DNA of 24,130 nt from a virus, in IMG/VR virus record IMGVR_UViG_3300046512_000053, positions 1-24,130 of that record. One strand, 5' to 3'. Each line of letters opens with the position of its first letter. Positions within the stretch are counted from its first letter, which is position 1. The position numbers and the translations under genes were made by a program. The notes under the pieces are model-generated. The model was given only the letters and a program-made list of their open reading frames with translations. It had not been told where the DNA came from and made no database searches. This document shows, one piece after another, positions 6,491 to 14,190 of the stretch.

Positions 6491-9400
6491 CCACCCATCT
6501 GAACTTGCTGGATCAGCTTCTTGAGCGTACCACGGCGCTGGATGTTGTCCGCGACGTGGGCAACGACATCGTTCGGCCCCATCTGCGGCTGCTGATCCGG
6601 CGACACGATCCAGACGTTCACGACGCCTGAGCCCTGCTGCTGGTTGTCATTGGCTACGCGGCCGGCCAGCTGTCCTTCCGAGATCTGACGATTGCCCAGG
6701 TTGTTCATCTGGGTCAGCTTGTCTTCACCGATCATGGACACGGCCGACTGACGCAGCACCATTTCGCCAGGCATCAGCTTGTAGTTCCCGCCATCCCGGA
6801 ATGGTGAAACCCTGGTGCCATTCGCGGCTCGGTTCATACCACCGTTGGCTTTGCCTCCGACGACACCAAGCAGCATCTTGCCGAAGTCACCGAAGATACC
6901 CGAGCTGCCGGTCTTGCTGTCACCGCCGCCAAACAGCGACATGATGATCTGGTTGGCGAGAGCCTTGGCAATGATCTGGATAAACATCTGCAGAATCGTC
7001 TGACCGAGCTGCTTGAAAGCCTCGCCGGCCGACATGGTGCCCGACGCGATGTTGGTGAAGAACTGCGAGAAGCCCGAGGACAGGCCGTCGAGCACTTCAC
7101 CCCAGGTCGTCTCGAACTGCTTCGCCAGCGGGATCATCTGGTTGTTGGCGTCGATGATGCCGTTCTGCTGCGCCCAGGCGTTGGTGGCCGACTGGATGGC
7201 GCTGCTGACGGACGGACCCTGATTGGCCTTCGCGGCGTCGAGGAGGTTGTTGGTCTCCTTCAGCTCATTGTTCTTTTTGAGGAGGTCGTTCTCCATTGTC
7301 TTGAGCTGGAGAATTTCCGTGTCACGGGAGCCGTCAGGGTTGTTCGCTTCAGCCTCTGCGGCCATCCGGCGAACTTCAGCGATCTCCTTTTCGATCAGCA
7401 GAACGCGGTTGGCTGCAGCCTCACGCTCGCGATCGACAACGTTCTGCTGCAGCTTTTGGATGTCGGCCTGCGTGTACTTGCTGGCCATGTCAGGTTGCTG
7501 AGCGATATCAAGAGCCGCCTTGGCGCGGTCGACTGGCTTGTTGAGTTCCTCGTCCGCTGCCTTGTAGTATTCCTCCATTACCTTCTGGAGGTCGGAGTTC
7601 AGATTCTCACGCAGGCCGGCCTTCAGCTCCTTGAGCTTGTTGGCGTAGTCACCCGGATTTTCATCCTTGAGGGTGGCGTTCTCGGCGTCGAACTTCTTGA
7701 TCTCCTGATCGAGCAGCTGGTCGTGGGCATCGTGAATCTGCTTCTGCAGATCGGTCAAGGACTTGGCGTCGTCCGTGAAGCGGACTTGGGTCTTCAGGTT
7801 GCCGATACGAGACTTGAGGTTGGTGATGGCAGCGTCGGCCTGTGCCTCGATACCCTTGTTGATGTTCTCCTTGACCTGTTTGTCGGTGTCGTCCGCGATC
7901 TTCTTGACCTCGACATCGCCCGCGGTGTCAGTGCCAGACAGGAATGCCTGAGCGCGGGACATACGCTTCCCGACATGGTTCACCGAGGGGTCTTTGTTCG
8001 GGCGCTCGAACTGATTCATGAACGCCTTGGACAGCTCAGCCGGATCCTCATTCCCCGCCTTCAAGCGAGCAAAGAGGTCCGGATAGTCCCGCATAAGCTC
8101 CTTCAGTACGAAGTCGTACTGAGTGCCGATATCGTTCGAAGCCGTCCCACGCTTGATAGCCTCTGACCGAAGCTCGTTCCAACGGGTGCCACGCCACTGA
8201 GCAACACCATGGGCAGAGCCGTGGTCACCAACAGCGTCGGGATTGAACTCAGATTCAACAGACAGGTTGGAAGCGATTGCCGCCGCGCCCGCCTTGGAAA
8301 GACCCCGTTCCATGAAGTGCTTGATGGCCGACTGGGCGCTTCCAGCCATAGCCTTGCTGACGGGCTCGTTCAGATCGATGCCCTCGAGCTGAACGTCGAT
8401 GTTGCCGATCTTATTGAGCTCGCCACCGAGCTGAGCAGTCAGCTCCTTGATCTTGGTGACGAGCGCGTTCATCGCGTCACTCGGCGGGGTCTTTTTCAGC
8501 TCGGCCGTCGCAGCTTCGATCTTCTCGCGAAGTGCCTTTGCCGAATCCTGAACCGCTTCCTTCTGGCGCTGGAGCGACTCCTTCTGCAGGTCGAGAGCCT
8601 TGGCATCGTTCGCACGCTGCTGCTCGGCGGTCTCGGCGGCTGCACGCTCGAGGAAGTCACTGCGTTCATCCTGCAGCTTCTCGACAGCGTCAGTGTCCTT
8701 GTTCAGGTTCGCCAAGCGGATCAGCTCGTCATAGAAATCCACGATCTGCTTCGTGGTCGCGGCGCGGAGATCCTCGTAGCCCTTCTTCGCGGCCTCGAAT
8801 GTTTCGTTGTTCCGAGCGCCTGAGATCTGGCGCTGCCAGCGGGCAAGCTCCTTATTCTGGTTCGTCTCGGCTTTTTTGACTTCCTTGGTGACGTACTTCG
8901 TCTGAGAGGTGATCGCCTTCTGGCTTGCCTCGTTCAACTTGAGCTGCAGTGCTGCGAGCGCCTGGTCGATTCCAGACGATACAGCACTTCCGTCCAGGCC
9001 AGCCAGGTTCGGGTCGGAGGCGGACTCCTTTGCGAACTCGTCCTTGAAGGCCTGGACCGACTTATCACGTACCGTCTCGAGCCATTTGCGGACGGAGGCG
9101 TAGGCGGCAATCTTCTGCTCGTCGTTCATGCCGCCAGAGCTGATGCCGGCGATCCGATCGTTGAAGCCAGTCTGGATGTTCTGTGCCCGCTCTGTCAGGG
9201 CCGCATAGGACTTCGATCCCTGTACACCAGCGTTCGCCTCGTTCCGCAGGATGACAGTGAGGTCGGCGGTAGCCGCCGCGGTCTTCGTCAGGTTGGCGAC
9301 GATCGGATCGAGAGTCTCCTTCAGCGTCGTCAGGAAGCCGAGGTTGCCATCTGGATCGCCCTTGCGCTGAGCTACCGTGATCTGCTCATTCACGTATTTG

Positions 9401-11880
9401 CTGATCGACAGCGCCTGGCGGGCATCATGCACCTGGCTCAGATCACCCAACGAGATCCGCAGGGCACTTCCGATGTTCGTGCCGAATTTCTTGGAGATGG
9501 CATCGATCAGGTAGTTGTTCGAGGACGCTTCGACGGCGCCACCTACACCACCATTGGCCAGGTCCGCCTGCTCACGAAGATAGTTCGCCTGCGGTCCCTG
9601 GCGGTTGGTCAGCCTGTCGCGCTGTTCTTTCAGCTTGTCGATTTCAGCGCGGCGGGTCTCGGCAGCTTCTGCCAGTTCGGCCGCTCGGACACGAGAAGAC
9701 GTCGAGCGGAGATCGTTCAACTCACGGATCAGGTCCGTGACCGACATGGTGTCGTCCTTGATCGACAGGCCGAGTTCGTTGAACTGAGCGCGGAGCTCGT
9801 CGATCTTTGCCTGACGGAGGAAGCCATCCTTGTTGAGCTCGTCGCGGCGATCGATCAGGCCTTGGATCGCAGTATCAAGGGAGCCGATCTTGCTTTCAGT
9901 CGCGTCCGCTGCGCCCTTGAGGTCGTTGACCTTGGACTCGAGGGCGTCGATGCTGGTCGTCAGCTCATCCGCCCTGCCCTTCCAGGCGAAGAACGCACCA
10001 GTGGCAAGCACAACGCCGGCTACCAGCAGGCCGATCCAGTTCGAGGCCAGGACAGCCATAAGGCCAGCCAGTGCCCTGCTGAAGAAACCAAGCTCGACCG
10101 TGGCTCCAGCGACAACGGTGGAGGTCAGGGCGAACGCAGCGCTGAAGGTCGAGACCAGTGGGATCATCAGGCCGAGGCTCTTGATCAGGTTGCCGAACAG
10201 CGAAACTCCGAGCACTGTAGCGAGGACGCCAGCGACGGAACCAATACCCTGCAGGAGACCTGGAAACTGGTTAAGCCAAGAGACGATCTGTGTGGCGCCG
10301 ACCATTACCTTCTGGAACACCGCCAGCAGAGGTTCAAAAGCCGTGAAGGTCGAAGCGCCCAAAGTGTTCTGAAGCGTCTGAGCCGTGTTGCTCAGCGAAG
10401 TCATCTGGATCGCGTTTGCTTCAACAGCAGCAGCCGAGAGCGTGAAGCTCCGCTGCATATCCTTGGCCAGTTCAGTGTTGTTCGCCAGAGCCAGGTAGGC
10501 TGCAGCCGAGCGGGTCTCGAGAGATTCGTAGGCTTCAGCCGCGCCGAAGCCCGCCTTCTTCAGGGTCTCGATGACAGGCAGGAAGCCCTTCGTCTTGACG
10601 TTGATATCGTCGACGGACAGGCCCGCCGCTCGCAGGGTTGCGGTCAGCTTCTTGGACGGGTCTTGCAGATCGGTGAGCAGGGCACGGAAGCCAGTGCCCA
10701 TCGTCGAGGCCTTCACACCCGACTGGGACAGAGCGCCCAGGATCGAGGTCGTCTCCTCGAGCGAGATACCCATCGCTTCAGCAGTCGGGCCGATGTAGTT
10801 CAGCGACGTCTGGAGCTTGTCCACGGACAGCTTCGACAGGTTGAGCGCTGCGGTGAAGATGTTGGCGACGTCGCCCGTGCGGCTCGTTTCGAGGTTGAAG
10901 GCAGTCAGGGTCGAGGTGACGACGTCAACCGCCTGGGTGAGGCTCGAGCCGGTCGCGGTTGCGAACTGAGCGATCGAGCCAAGCGACTCCGTCACCTGCT
11001 TGGTGGAGAGACCGGCCTGGGCCAGTTCAGTTGCTGCCTTGGCGATCTCGACCGTGCTGTAAGGAACGGCCTGGGCTACATTCAGCAGGTTCTGTTTGAA
11101 GGCCACCATCTCGGAGTTGGTCGCGGTCGAGATGGCCTGGAACTGATGCAGCTCCTTGTCCAGCTCGACGATGCCAGAGCCGGCGCTCTTGATGGAGCTG
11201 AAGAGCCCACCGACTGCGGCGTAGTTCAGCATCACGCGACCCTGGATACCCATCAGGTCGGAGCCACCGTTGTAGTTCAGCTGCTCGAGGCGCTTGCGGC
11301 TAGCCAGTGCGGCCGAGCCATTCTCCCCTGCGTAGATTGTGTCGGCGCGGCGCTGGTCAGCCAGTCGGGATTTGGCCGAGAGTAAACGATCGCTGGAGTT
11401 GGCCACCTGCTGGGTGGCCGCATATTCTGCAGAGCGAATGCGGGCGTTGATCGCCTCTTCGGTCGTCTTCAGCAGGCTGACAGTCTGCTTGACGATCGCA
11501 TCCTTGACGCTGGCCTTCACGGCCTCGGTCGAATTCCTGATGTCGCTGATCAGCGACTGGGCAACGGCGCGGTTGATATTGTTGGCGTCGGCCGAGCGAC
11601 CGTTTACGCCCGAGGACTGGCCGACGCGACCGTAGAAGCCCCGCTCGATGGTGTCGGCCCGCGACTGAGCGCGGGCCTGCTGCGCGAGCGTTCCATCCTT
11701 GTAGAGATCGGTGATCTCCTTCAGGGCGGACTTCAGCTTCTTGACACCAGCCTCATTGACTTTGAGGGCCTGGTTGAAGTCGGCTGAGATACCGTTCAGT
11801 TGTTTACGAAGCGCCTCCAGCTCCTGTCGAGCTTCCTGAGTGTTCAGTTCGTAATCAACTTCAAAGGTATTCTCAGCCAA
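6487..11880 (-). CDS. H: Tape measure protein with embedded tail lysozyme domain
   Basis: The 1797-residue protein sets tail length and is ejected with the DNA. A coiled N-terminus is followed by a TP901-type core (about 215-470; VPYSTVEIAKAATELAQAG, YIGPTAEAMGISLEE), hydrophobic membrane-like segments (about 540-635), and long charged coiled coils (640-1170). A phage tail-lysozyme domain spans about 1181-1312 (FMERGLSKAGAAAIASNL, VESEFNP with the likely catalytic Glu, GVAQW). The C-terminus resembles lambda H (WGEVLDGLSSGFSQFF, GGMNRAANG, LMPGEMVLR). It starts at TTG 11880; AGGAGG lies 5 nt upstream and no ATG is close, so this start is well supported. The start overlaps the end of the T frame by 8 nt, the expected G-T-H arrangement. 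The size implies a long tail. Confidence 0.93.
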   Translation of the reverse strand: MAENTFEVDYELNTQEARQELEALRKQLNGISADFNQALKVNEAGVKKLKSALKEITDLYKDGTLAQQARAQSRADTIERGFYGRVGQSSGVNGRSADANNINRAVAQSLISDIRNSTEAVKASVKDAIVKQTVSLLKTTEEAINARIRSAEYAATQQVANSSDRLLSAKSRLADQRRADTIYAGENGSAALASRKRLEQLNYNGGSDLMGIQGRVMLNYAAVGGLFSSIKSAGSGIVELDKELHQFQAISTATNSEMVAFKQNLLNVAQAVPYSTVEIAKAATELAQAGLSTKQVTESLGSIAQFATATGSSLTQAVDVVTSTLTAFNLETSRTGDVANIFTAALNLSKLSVDKLQTSLNYIGPTAEAMGISLEETTSILGALSQSGVKASTMGTGFRALLTDLQDPSKKLTATLRAAGLSVDDINVKTKGFLPVIETLKKAGFGAAEAYESLETRSAAAYLALANNTELAKDMQRSFTLSAAAVEANAIQMTSLSNTAQTLQNTLGASTFTAFEPLLAVFQKVMVGATQIVSWLNQFPGLLQGIGSVAGVLATVLGVSLFGNLIKSLGLMIPLVSTFSAAFALTSTVVAGATVELGFFSRALAGLMAVLASNWIGLLVAGVVLATGAFFAWKGRADELTTSIDALESKVNDLKGAADATESKIGSLDTAIQGLIDRRDELNKDGFLRQAKIDELRAQFNELGLSIKDDTMSVTDLIRELNDLRSTSSRVRAAELAEAAETRRAEIDKLKEQRDRLTNRQGPQANYLREQADLANGGVGGAVEASSNNYLIDAISKKFGTNIGSALRISLGDLSQVHDARQALSISKYVNEQITVAQRKGDPDGNLGFLTTLKETLDPIVANLTKTAAATADLTVILRNEANAGVQGSKSYAALTERAQNIQTGFNDRIAGISSGGMNDEQKIAAYASVRKWLETVRDKSVQAFKDEFAKESASDPNLAGLDGSAVSSGIDQALAALQLKLNEASQKAITSQTKYVTKEVKKAETNQNKELARWQRQISGARNNETFEAAKKGYEDLRAATTKQIVDFYDELIRLANLNKDTDAVEKLQDERSDFLERAAAETAEQQRANDAKALDLQKESLQRQKEAVQDSAKALREKIEAATAELKKTPPSDAMNALVTKIKELTAQLGGELNKIGNIDVQLEGIDLNEPVSKAMAGSAQSAIKHFMERGLSKAGAAAIASNLSVESEFNPDAVGDHGSAHGVAQWRGTRWNELRSEAIKRGTASNDIGTQYDFVLKELMRDYPDLFARLKAGNEDPAELSKAFMNQFERPNKDPSVNHVGKRMSRAQAFLSGTDTAGDVEVKKIADDTDKQVKENINKGIEAQADAAITNLKSRIGNLKTQVRFTDDAKSLTDLQKQIHDAHDQLLDQEIKKFDAENATLKDENPGDYANKLKELKAGLRENLNSDLQKVMEEYYKAADEELNKPVDRAKAALDIAQQPDMASKYTQADIQKLQQNVVDREREAAANRVLLIEKEIAEVRRMAAEAEANNPDGSRDTEILQLKTMENDLLKKNNELKETNNLLDAAKANQGPSVSSAIQSATNAWAQQNGIIDANNQMIPLAKQFETTWGEVLDGLSSGFSQFFTNIASGTMSAGEAFKQLGQTILQMFIQIIAKALANQIIMSLFGGGDSKTGSSGIFGDFGKMLLGVVGGKANGGMNRAANGTRVSPFRDGGNYKLMPGEMVLRQSAVSMIGEDKLTQMNNLGNRQISEGQLAGRVANDNQQQGSGVVNVWIVSPDQQPQMGPNDVVAHVADNIQRRGTLKKLIQQVQMGG

Positions 11881-12540
11881 GCGTGCCTCCTATTTCGGCA
11901 AATGCTTTGGCGAGCTCGTCGAAGGATTGAATCGCTTCGCTTTCGTTAGGTGCGGAGTTTCCTCCCCCTCCTCCAAGCGCTTCATCCACTACCAGGCGGA
12001 ACGTCTCATATTCCTGGTAGTATCCGGCCATTCGCTCCTGGGATTTTAAGCTCACCAGGGTGGTCAGATCCTCGAGGGAGTGTGACCAGTACACTTCCTC
12101 GAGTAGGCTGGGACGGACGCCCAGCGCCCAAATCAGGGAGTCGCGGAAGCTAAGTCCTTCAAGCCAGCCATGGAAGACTTGAGGCCCTCGAGCAGCTCCT
12201 TGTGGTTTTCGACGTGCTTGGCTGACTTTGCCAAGCGCCGCATGAAAAAACCCATCAGGTGAGCTCCCGCCCAATCAAGGATGCGCTCGATGTCGTCGAT
12301 CGAGATGTCGATATCGTCGATGTCTTCGACGGGCTTCAGTACCTTGCCGGTCACCTTCCGCTCAGCAAGTACAGCGGCGAGAATCTCGGCACGGAGGCCG
12401 TCGTCCAGCGACATGGCCGGCACAACTTCAGGCGAGCCGACGAGCAGAGAAAGTGCGTTCAGGAGTCCATAGGACATGAACAGTTCACGTTCATTTCCGT
12501 CCTGGGTAATCGAGAGTTTGTCGTTGGTTTTTTCGGTCAT
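11873..12540 (-). CDS. GT: Tail assembly chaperone G-T, made by -1 frameshift
   Basis: The T frame (stop at 11873) has no convincing start of its own and overlaps G. A -1 slip at GGGTTTTTTC (minus strand, 12253-12244) joins the first 98 residues of G to 124 residues of the T frame, giving about 222 residues. The junction reads HLMGFFHAALGK. The T part (WLEGLSFRDSLIWALGV, SLEDLTTLVSLKSQERM, a glycine run, SFDELAKAFAEIGG) is protein-like after the slip. In lambda, G-T binds the tape measure through the G part and recruits tail tube subunits through T; the same position and order are seen here. The fusion is inferred from the cassette and gene order and not demonstrated. Confidence 0.85.
11878..11891 (-). 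promoter_or_regulatory. Strong ribosome binding site fixing a TTG start of the tape measure gene
   Basis: On the minus strand AGGAGG (11886-11891) precedes TTG (11878-11880) by 5 nt. The unusual start codon with a consensus Shine-Dalgarno lies inside the last codons of the T frame, suggesting tuned or coupled translation of the tape measure. Confidence 0.75.
12133..12540 (-). CDS. G: Tail assembly chaperone G
   Basis: The zero-frame product from ATG 12540 is 135 residues (MTEKTNDKLS...LASATP). It is acidic, with a run of Asp/Ile (EDIDDIDISIDDIERIL), and is helical towards the C-terminus. The position between the major tail protein and the tape measure, and the overlap with a second frame, identify it as the G-type chaperone that coats the tape measure before tube assembly. 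An in-frame ATG 13 codons upstream (12579) lies in the loop of a strong hairpin and lacks a ribosome site. ATG 12540 has GTGGA at suitable spacing and is preferred. Confidence 0.85.
   Translation of the reverse strand: MTEKTNDKLSITQDGNERELFMSYGLLNALSLLVGSPEVVPAMSLDDGLRAEILAAVLAERKVTGKVLKPVEDIDDIDISIDDIERILDWAGAHLMGFFMRRLAKSAKHVENHKELLEGLKSSMAGLKDLASATP
12216..12268 (-). promoter_or_regulatory. Three-part -1 programmed ribosomal frameshift signal
   Basis: In mRNA order: a Shine-Dalgarno-like GGGAG (12268-12264); 10 nt; the slippery stretch GGGTTTTTTC (12253-12244), which contains both G GGT TTT and T TTT TTC in the G frame; a 7-nt spacer; and a perfect 7-bp stem GCTTGGC/GCCAAGC with a 7-nt loop (12236-12216). 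An internal Shine-Dalgarno, a slip site and a 3' hairpin are the same elements that drive -1 shifting in E. coli dnaX. Confidence 0.85.
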
Positions 12541-12567
12541 CAAAGATCCACTAAGTTCAAACAATTG

Positions 12568-12594
12568 CGCCCCAGTCATGTGGTGACTGGGGCG
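12568..12594 (-). terminator. Perfect 11-bp hairpin between major tail gene and G
   Basis: CGCCCCAGTCA (12568-12578) and TGACTGGGGCG (12584-12594) are exact inverted copies with a 5-nt loop. It lies 48 nt after the major tail stop and 27 nt before the G start. There is no clean T run on the minus strand (CAATTGTTTG follows), so it may be an attenuator or a 3' mRNA-stabilising stem, and not a full terminator. Either would help the tube protein be made in excess of G. Confidence 0.6.
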
Positions 12595-12642
12595 GATATT
12601 TGCAAGCCTTTGCGGGGCCTTAGAGGATTGTCTTAACCCGGT

Positions 12643-13443
12643 TTAGCGGGGGAAGAGAATTGCCGCAGCCGTGGCGTAGTCGGCGTAGAACGGATCGGAT
12701 TCGACACCCGAGTAAGGCGTGAATTCGAAAGGCAAGTTGCCGAAGTTGTCCGTCTGGAACGCGACACCCAGACCCTTCGTGACCTTGACCTTCGGGAGGT
12801 AGATCGTGAAGGGAGCGTTATCGGCCGGCAGGAGGCCGACGATCTTCGCAGCGAACTCAGGCTGAACGTCCGAGCCACCAACGTCGATACGCTTGACCTT
12901 GCCGATACGCGAGCCTACCGGGAAGACAGACTTCGTGGACGGCTCGTGGCCAGCGGCCAGGGTGATGGTGGACTTGCCAGTCGCGAAAACGGCCGTAGCG
13001 ATCTTGGCGATGTGGACCTTGTCGTCCAGGCCGTTCTGGATGAAGACGTAGTCGCCGGCGTTCAGCTTGGAACTGACGTCCGCGGTGACTTCGATCGACT
13101 TGGTGGCAGTTGCGTACGCGGCCGAGGCCAGCCAGATGTCAGTGACCGTGTCGAACTCAACGCCCGAGGCGTCCAGGCCAGCGGCGTAGCCCATGTTGCG
13201 GAGCGTGTATTCGTAGACCTCCATGGAAGCCTTCAGGCCATCGCCGTTCTTGACGGACATGACAACCGAGTTCTTCACGCCCTGAGTAAGTTCGACGAAG
13301 GTCGGGTCGGCGGTGAGCTGGAAGTTCTTCACCAGTCCGATGGAGTGCTCCTCCGGATTCAGCTTGTGAAGGTCGGCAGGTGCGCCGATCATGACGGTCG
13401 CCGTGCTGAGCAGGAATTTCTTGGTCTTAGCGTTACCCGCCAT
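12643..13443 (-). CDS. V: Major tail tube protein
   Basis: The 266-residue protein lies immediately before G/G-T and the tape measure, the position of lambda V. It is beta-rich with alternating strands and many Lys/Thr/Val residues (FQLTADPTFVELTQGVKNSVV, KASMEVYEYTLRNMGYAAG, FTIYLPKVKVTKGLGVAF). Stacked hexamers of this protein form the tail tube. ATG 13443 has GAGGA upstream, and a separate minus-strand promoter candidate precedes it, consistent with high expression. No Ig-like C-terminal domain is evident. Identification rests on position, size and fold pattern more than on any diagnostic motif. Confidence 0.85.
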   Translation of the reverse strand: MAGNAKTKKFLLSTATVMIGAPADLHKLNPEEHSIGLVKNFQLTADPTFVELTQGVKNSVVMSVKNGDGLKASMEVYEYTLRNMGYAAGLDASGVEFDTVTDIWLASAAYATATKSIEVTADVSSKLNAGDYVFIQNGLDDKVHIAKIATAVFATGKSTITLAAGHEPSTKSVFPVGSRIGKVKRIDVGGSDVQPEFAAKIVGLLPADNAPFTIYLPKVKVTKGLGVAFQTDNFGNLPFEFTPYSGVESDPFYADYATAAAILFPR

Positions 13444-13478
13444 GGGATTTCCTCACGTTTGGGACAATGGTTATTCCC

Positions 13479-13508
13479 TTGTTAAATGAGGAGAAAACCC
13501 CATATATG
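13479..13508 (+). promoter_or_regulatory. Candidate promoter for plus-strand ribbon-helix-helix gene
   Basis: TTGTTA (13479-13484) and TATATG (13503-13508) are separated by 18 bp, a sigma70-like arrangement. The implied start of transcription is about 25 nt upstream of ATG 13540. The -10 overlaps the -10 of the opposite promoter within the palindrome CATATATG (13501-13508). Confidence 0.4.
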
Positions 13509-13528
13509 CTACGTTCAAAAACATTCAA
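13501..13528 (-). promoter_or_regulatory. Candidate promoter for major tail protein gene
   Basis: On the minus strand TTGAAT (13528-13523) and TATATG (13506-13501) are separated by 16 bp, about 58 nt upstream of ATG 13443. This would give the most abundant tail protein its own transcript. Confidence 0.45.
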
Positions 13529-13530
13529 AA
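13514..13530. promoter_or_regulatory. Direct TTCAAAA repeats, candidate operator
   Basis: TTCAAAA occurs at 13514-13520 and again at 13524-13530, exactly one helical turn apart. Both copies lie inside the -35/spacer region of the minus-strand promoter and at the expected transcription start of the plus-strand promoter. Tandem half-sites suit Arc/CopG-type proteins, and the adjacent gene encodes one. Confidence 0.4.
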
Positions 13531-13539
13531 CGGTGGGAA

Positions 13540-13743
13540 ATGCGTCGCTTATCAACCAGTCTTCCAGACGAACTTTTCGAGCTTCTTTCGAGCCGAGCAG
13601 AATTCAATCGGCGTTCGATGAACGGCGAACTAATCTTCCTCTTGGAGGCTGCACTTGCGGCTGAACACGGGGACAACCTGGGCATCATTCGAACGATGAT
13701 GATTGCCCAGGGTGGCTTATCTCAGCTCAGCCCACAGCAGTAA
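13540..13743 (+). CDS. Arc-like ribbon-helix-helix DNA-binding protein
   Basis: From ATG 13540 the protein is 67 residues: a strand (RRLSTSLPDE), helix one (LFELLSSRAEFN), the RRSMNGEL turn, and helix two (IFLLEAALAAEHG). This is the Arc/Mnt family pattern, in which the strand pair reads the major groove. A longer frame starts at 13486, but its extra 18 residues are encoded by the promoter region and are unlike the family, so the shorter start is chosen. The gene runs opposite to the tail genes and overlaps the end of the tail terminator gene by 17 nt, tail to tail. It is likely to repress its own promoter and perhaps the overlapping promoter of the major tail gene. Confidence 0.75.
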   Translation: MRRLSTSLPDELFELLSSRAEFNRRSMNGELIFLLEAALAAEHGDNLGIIRTMMIAQGGLSQLSPQQ

Positions 13744-14179
13744 GTGGGTCGAGGATAAATTGGCATTGTACGAATTGAAGAGGGCGGGCATCCGCCCTCG
13801 TTACTGGCAAGATCGTCGTTCCATCGACAATGTTGAACCAGCCCTTCTGCTCGAGCGTCTCATGATCGTAGAAGGCAACCTTGCTCCCCGGCCGCAGCCG
13901 GTTGAAGATCTCCCCCACATAATTCCGCAGCCTGAATAGATTCTTGTCATCCGCGTAGGTGGACACGCCGATCGTGAACGAGCCGTGGAACATCTCAGGC
14001 GATTCCTCGGTGATCGTGATCGTCGTCGAGCCGATCAGGTCGGTATCCGGAAGCTCGTTGATGTTGGCGTGGGCTTCCCAATCAACATACCCGATCTCGA
14101 TGTTCGGGTATTTTGGCTGACGATCGTCGATGACGTTGTTCGCAAAAGCTACGACCGATCCCCAAACGTTCTCGTACAT
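13727..14179 (-). CDS. Tail terminator (U-like) protein
   Basis: The 150-residue protein has the size and position of lambda U, which caps the tail tube after it reaches length and joins it to the head. It has an alpha/beta pattern: an N-terminal helix (YENVWGSVVAFANNVID), strands (TTITITEES, GSFTIGVSTY), a helix (LFRLRNYVGEIFNRL), and a final strand (LQFVQCQFILDP). ATG 14179 is 11 nt from the upstream gene's stop. No diagnostic motif is seen, so the call rests on gene order between the Z-like gene and the major tail gene. Confidence 0.65.
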   Translation of the reverse strand: MYENVWGSVVAFANNVIDDRQPKYPNIEIGYVDWEAHANINELPDTDLIGSTTITITEESPEMFHGSFTIGVSTYADDKNLFRLRNYVGEIFNRLRPGSKVAFYDHETLEQKGWFNIVDGTTILPVTRADARPLQFVQCQFILDPLTAVG

Positions 14180-14190
14180 ATTAGTTCTCT

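Noticed and set aside
9427-11385. 652-codon plus-strand open frame opposite the tape measure gene
   Set aside because: It is a shadow of the tape measure frame caused by GC-rich codon use; its composition is low-complexity and no domain is recognisable.
11873-12274. Independent 133-codon gene with a TTG start
   Set aside because: Its first 36 or so residues overlap G and the TTG lacks a ribosome site; the frame is best explained as the T part reached by -1 frameshift.
13486-13539. 18-residue N-terminal extension of the Arc-like protein
   Set aside because: The extension would be encoded by the promoter and repeat region and does not fit the family; ATG 13540 begins the domain exactly.
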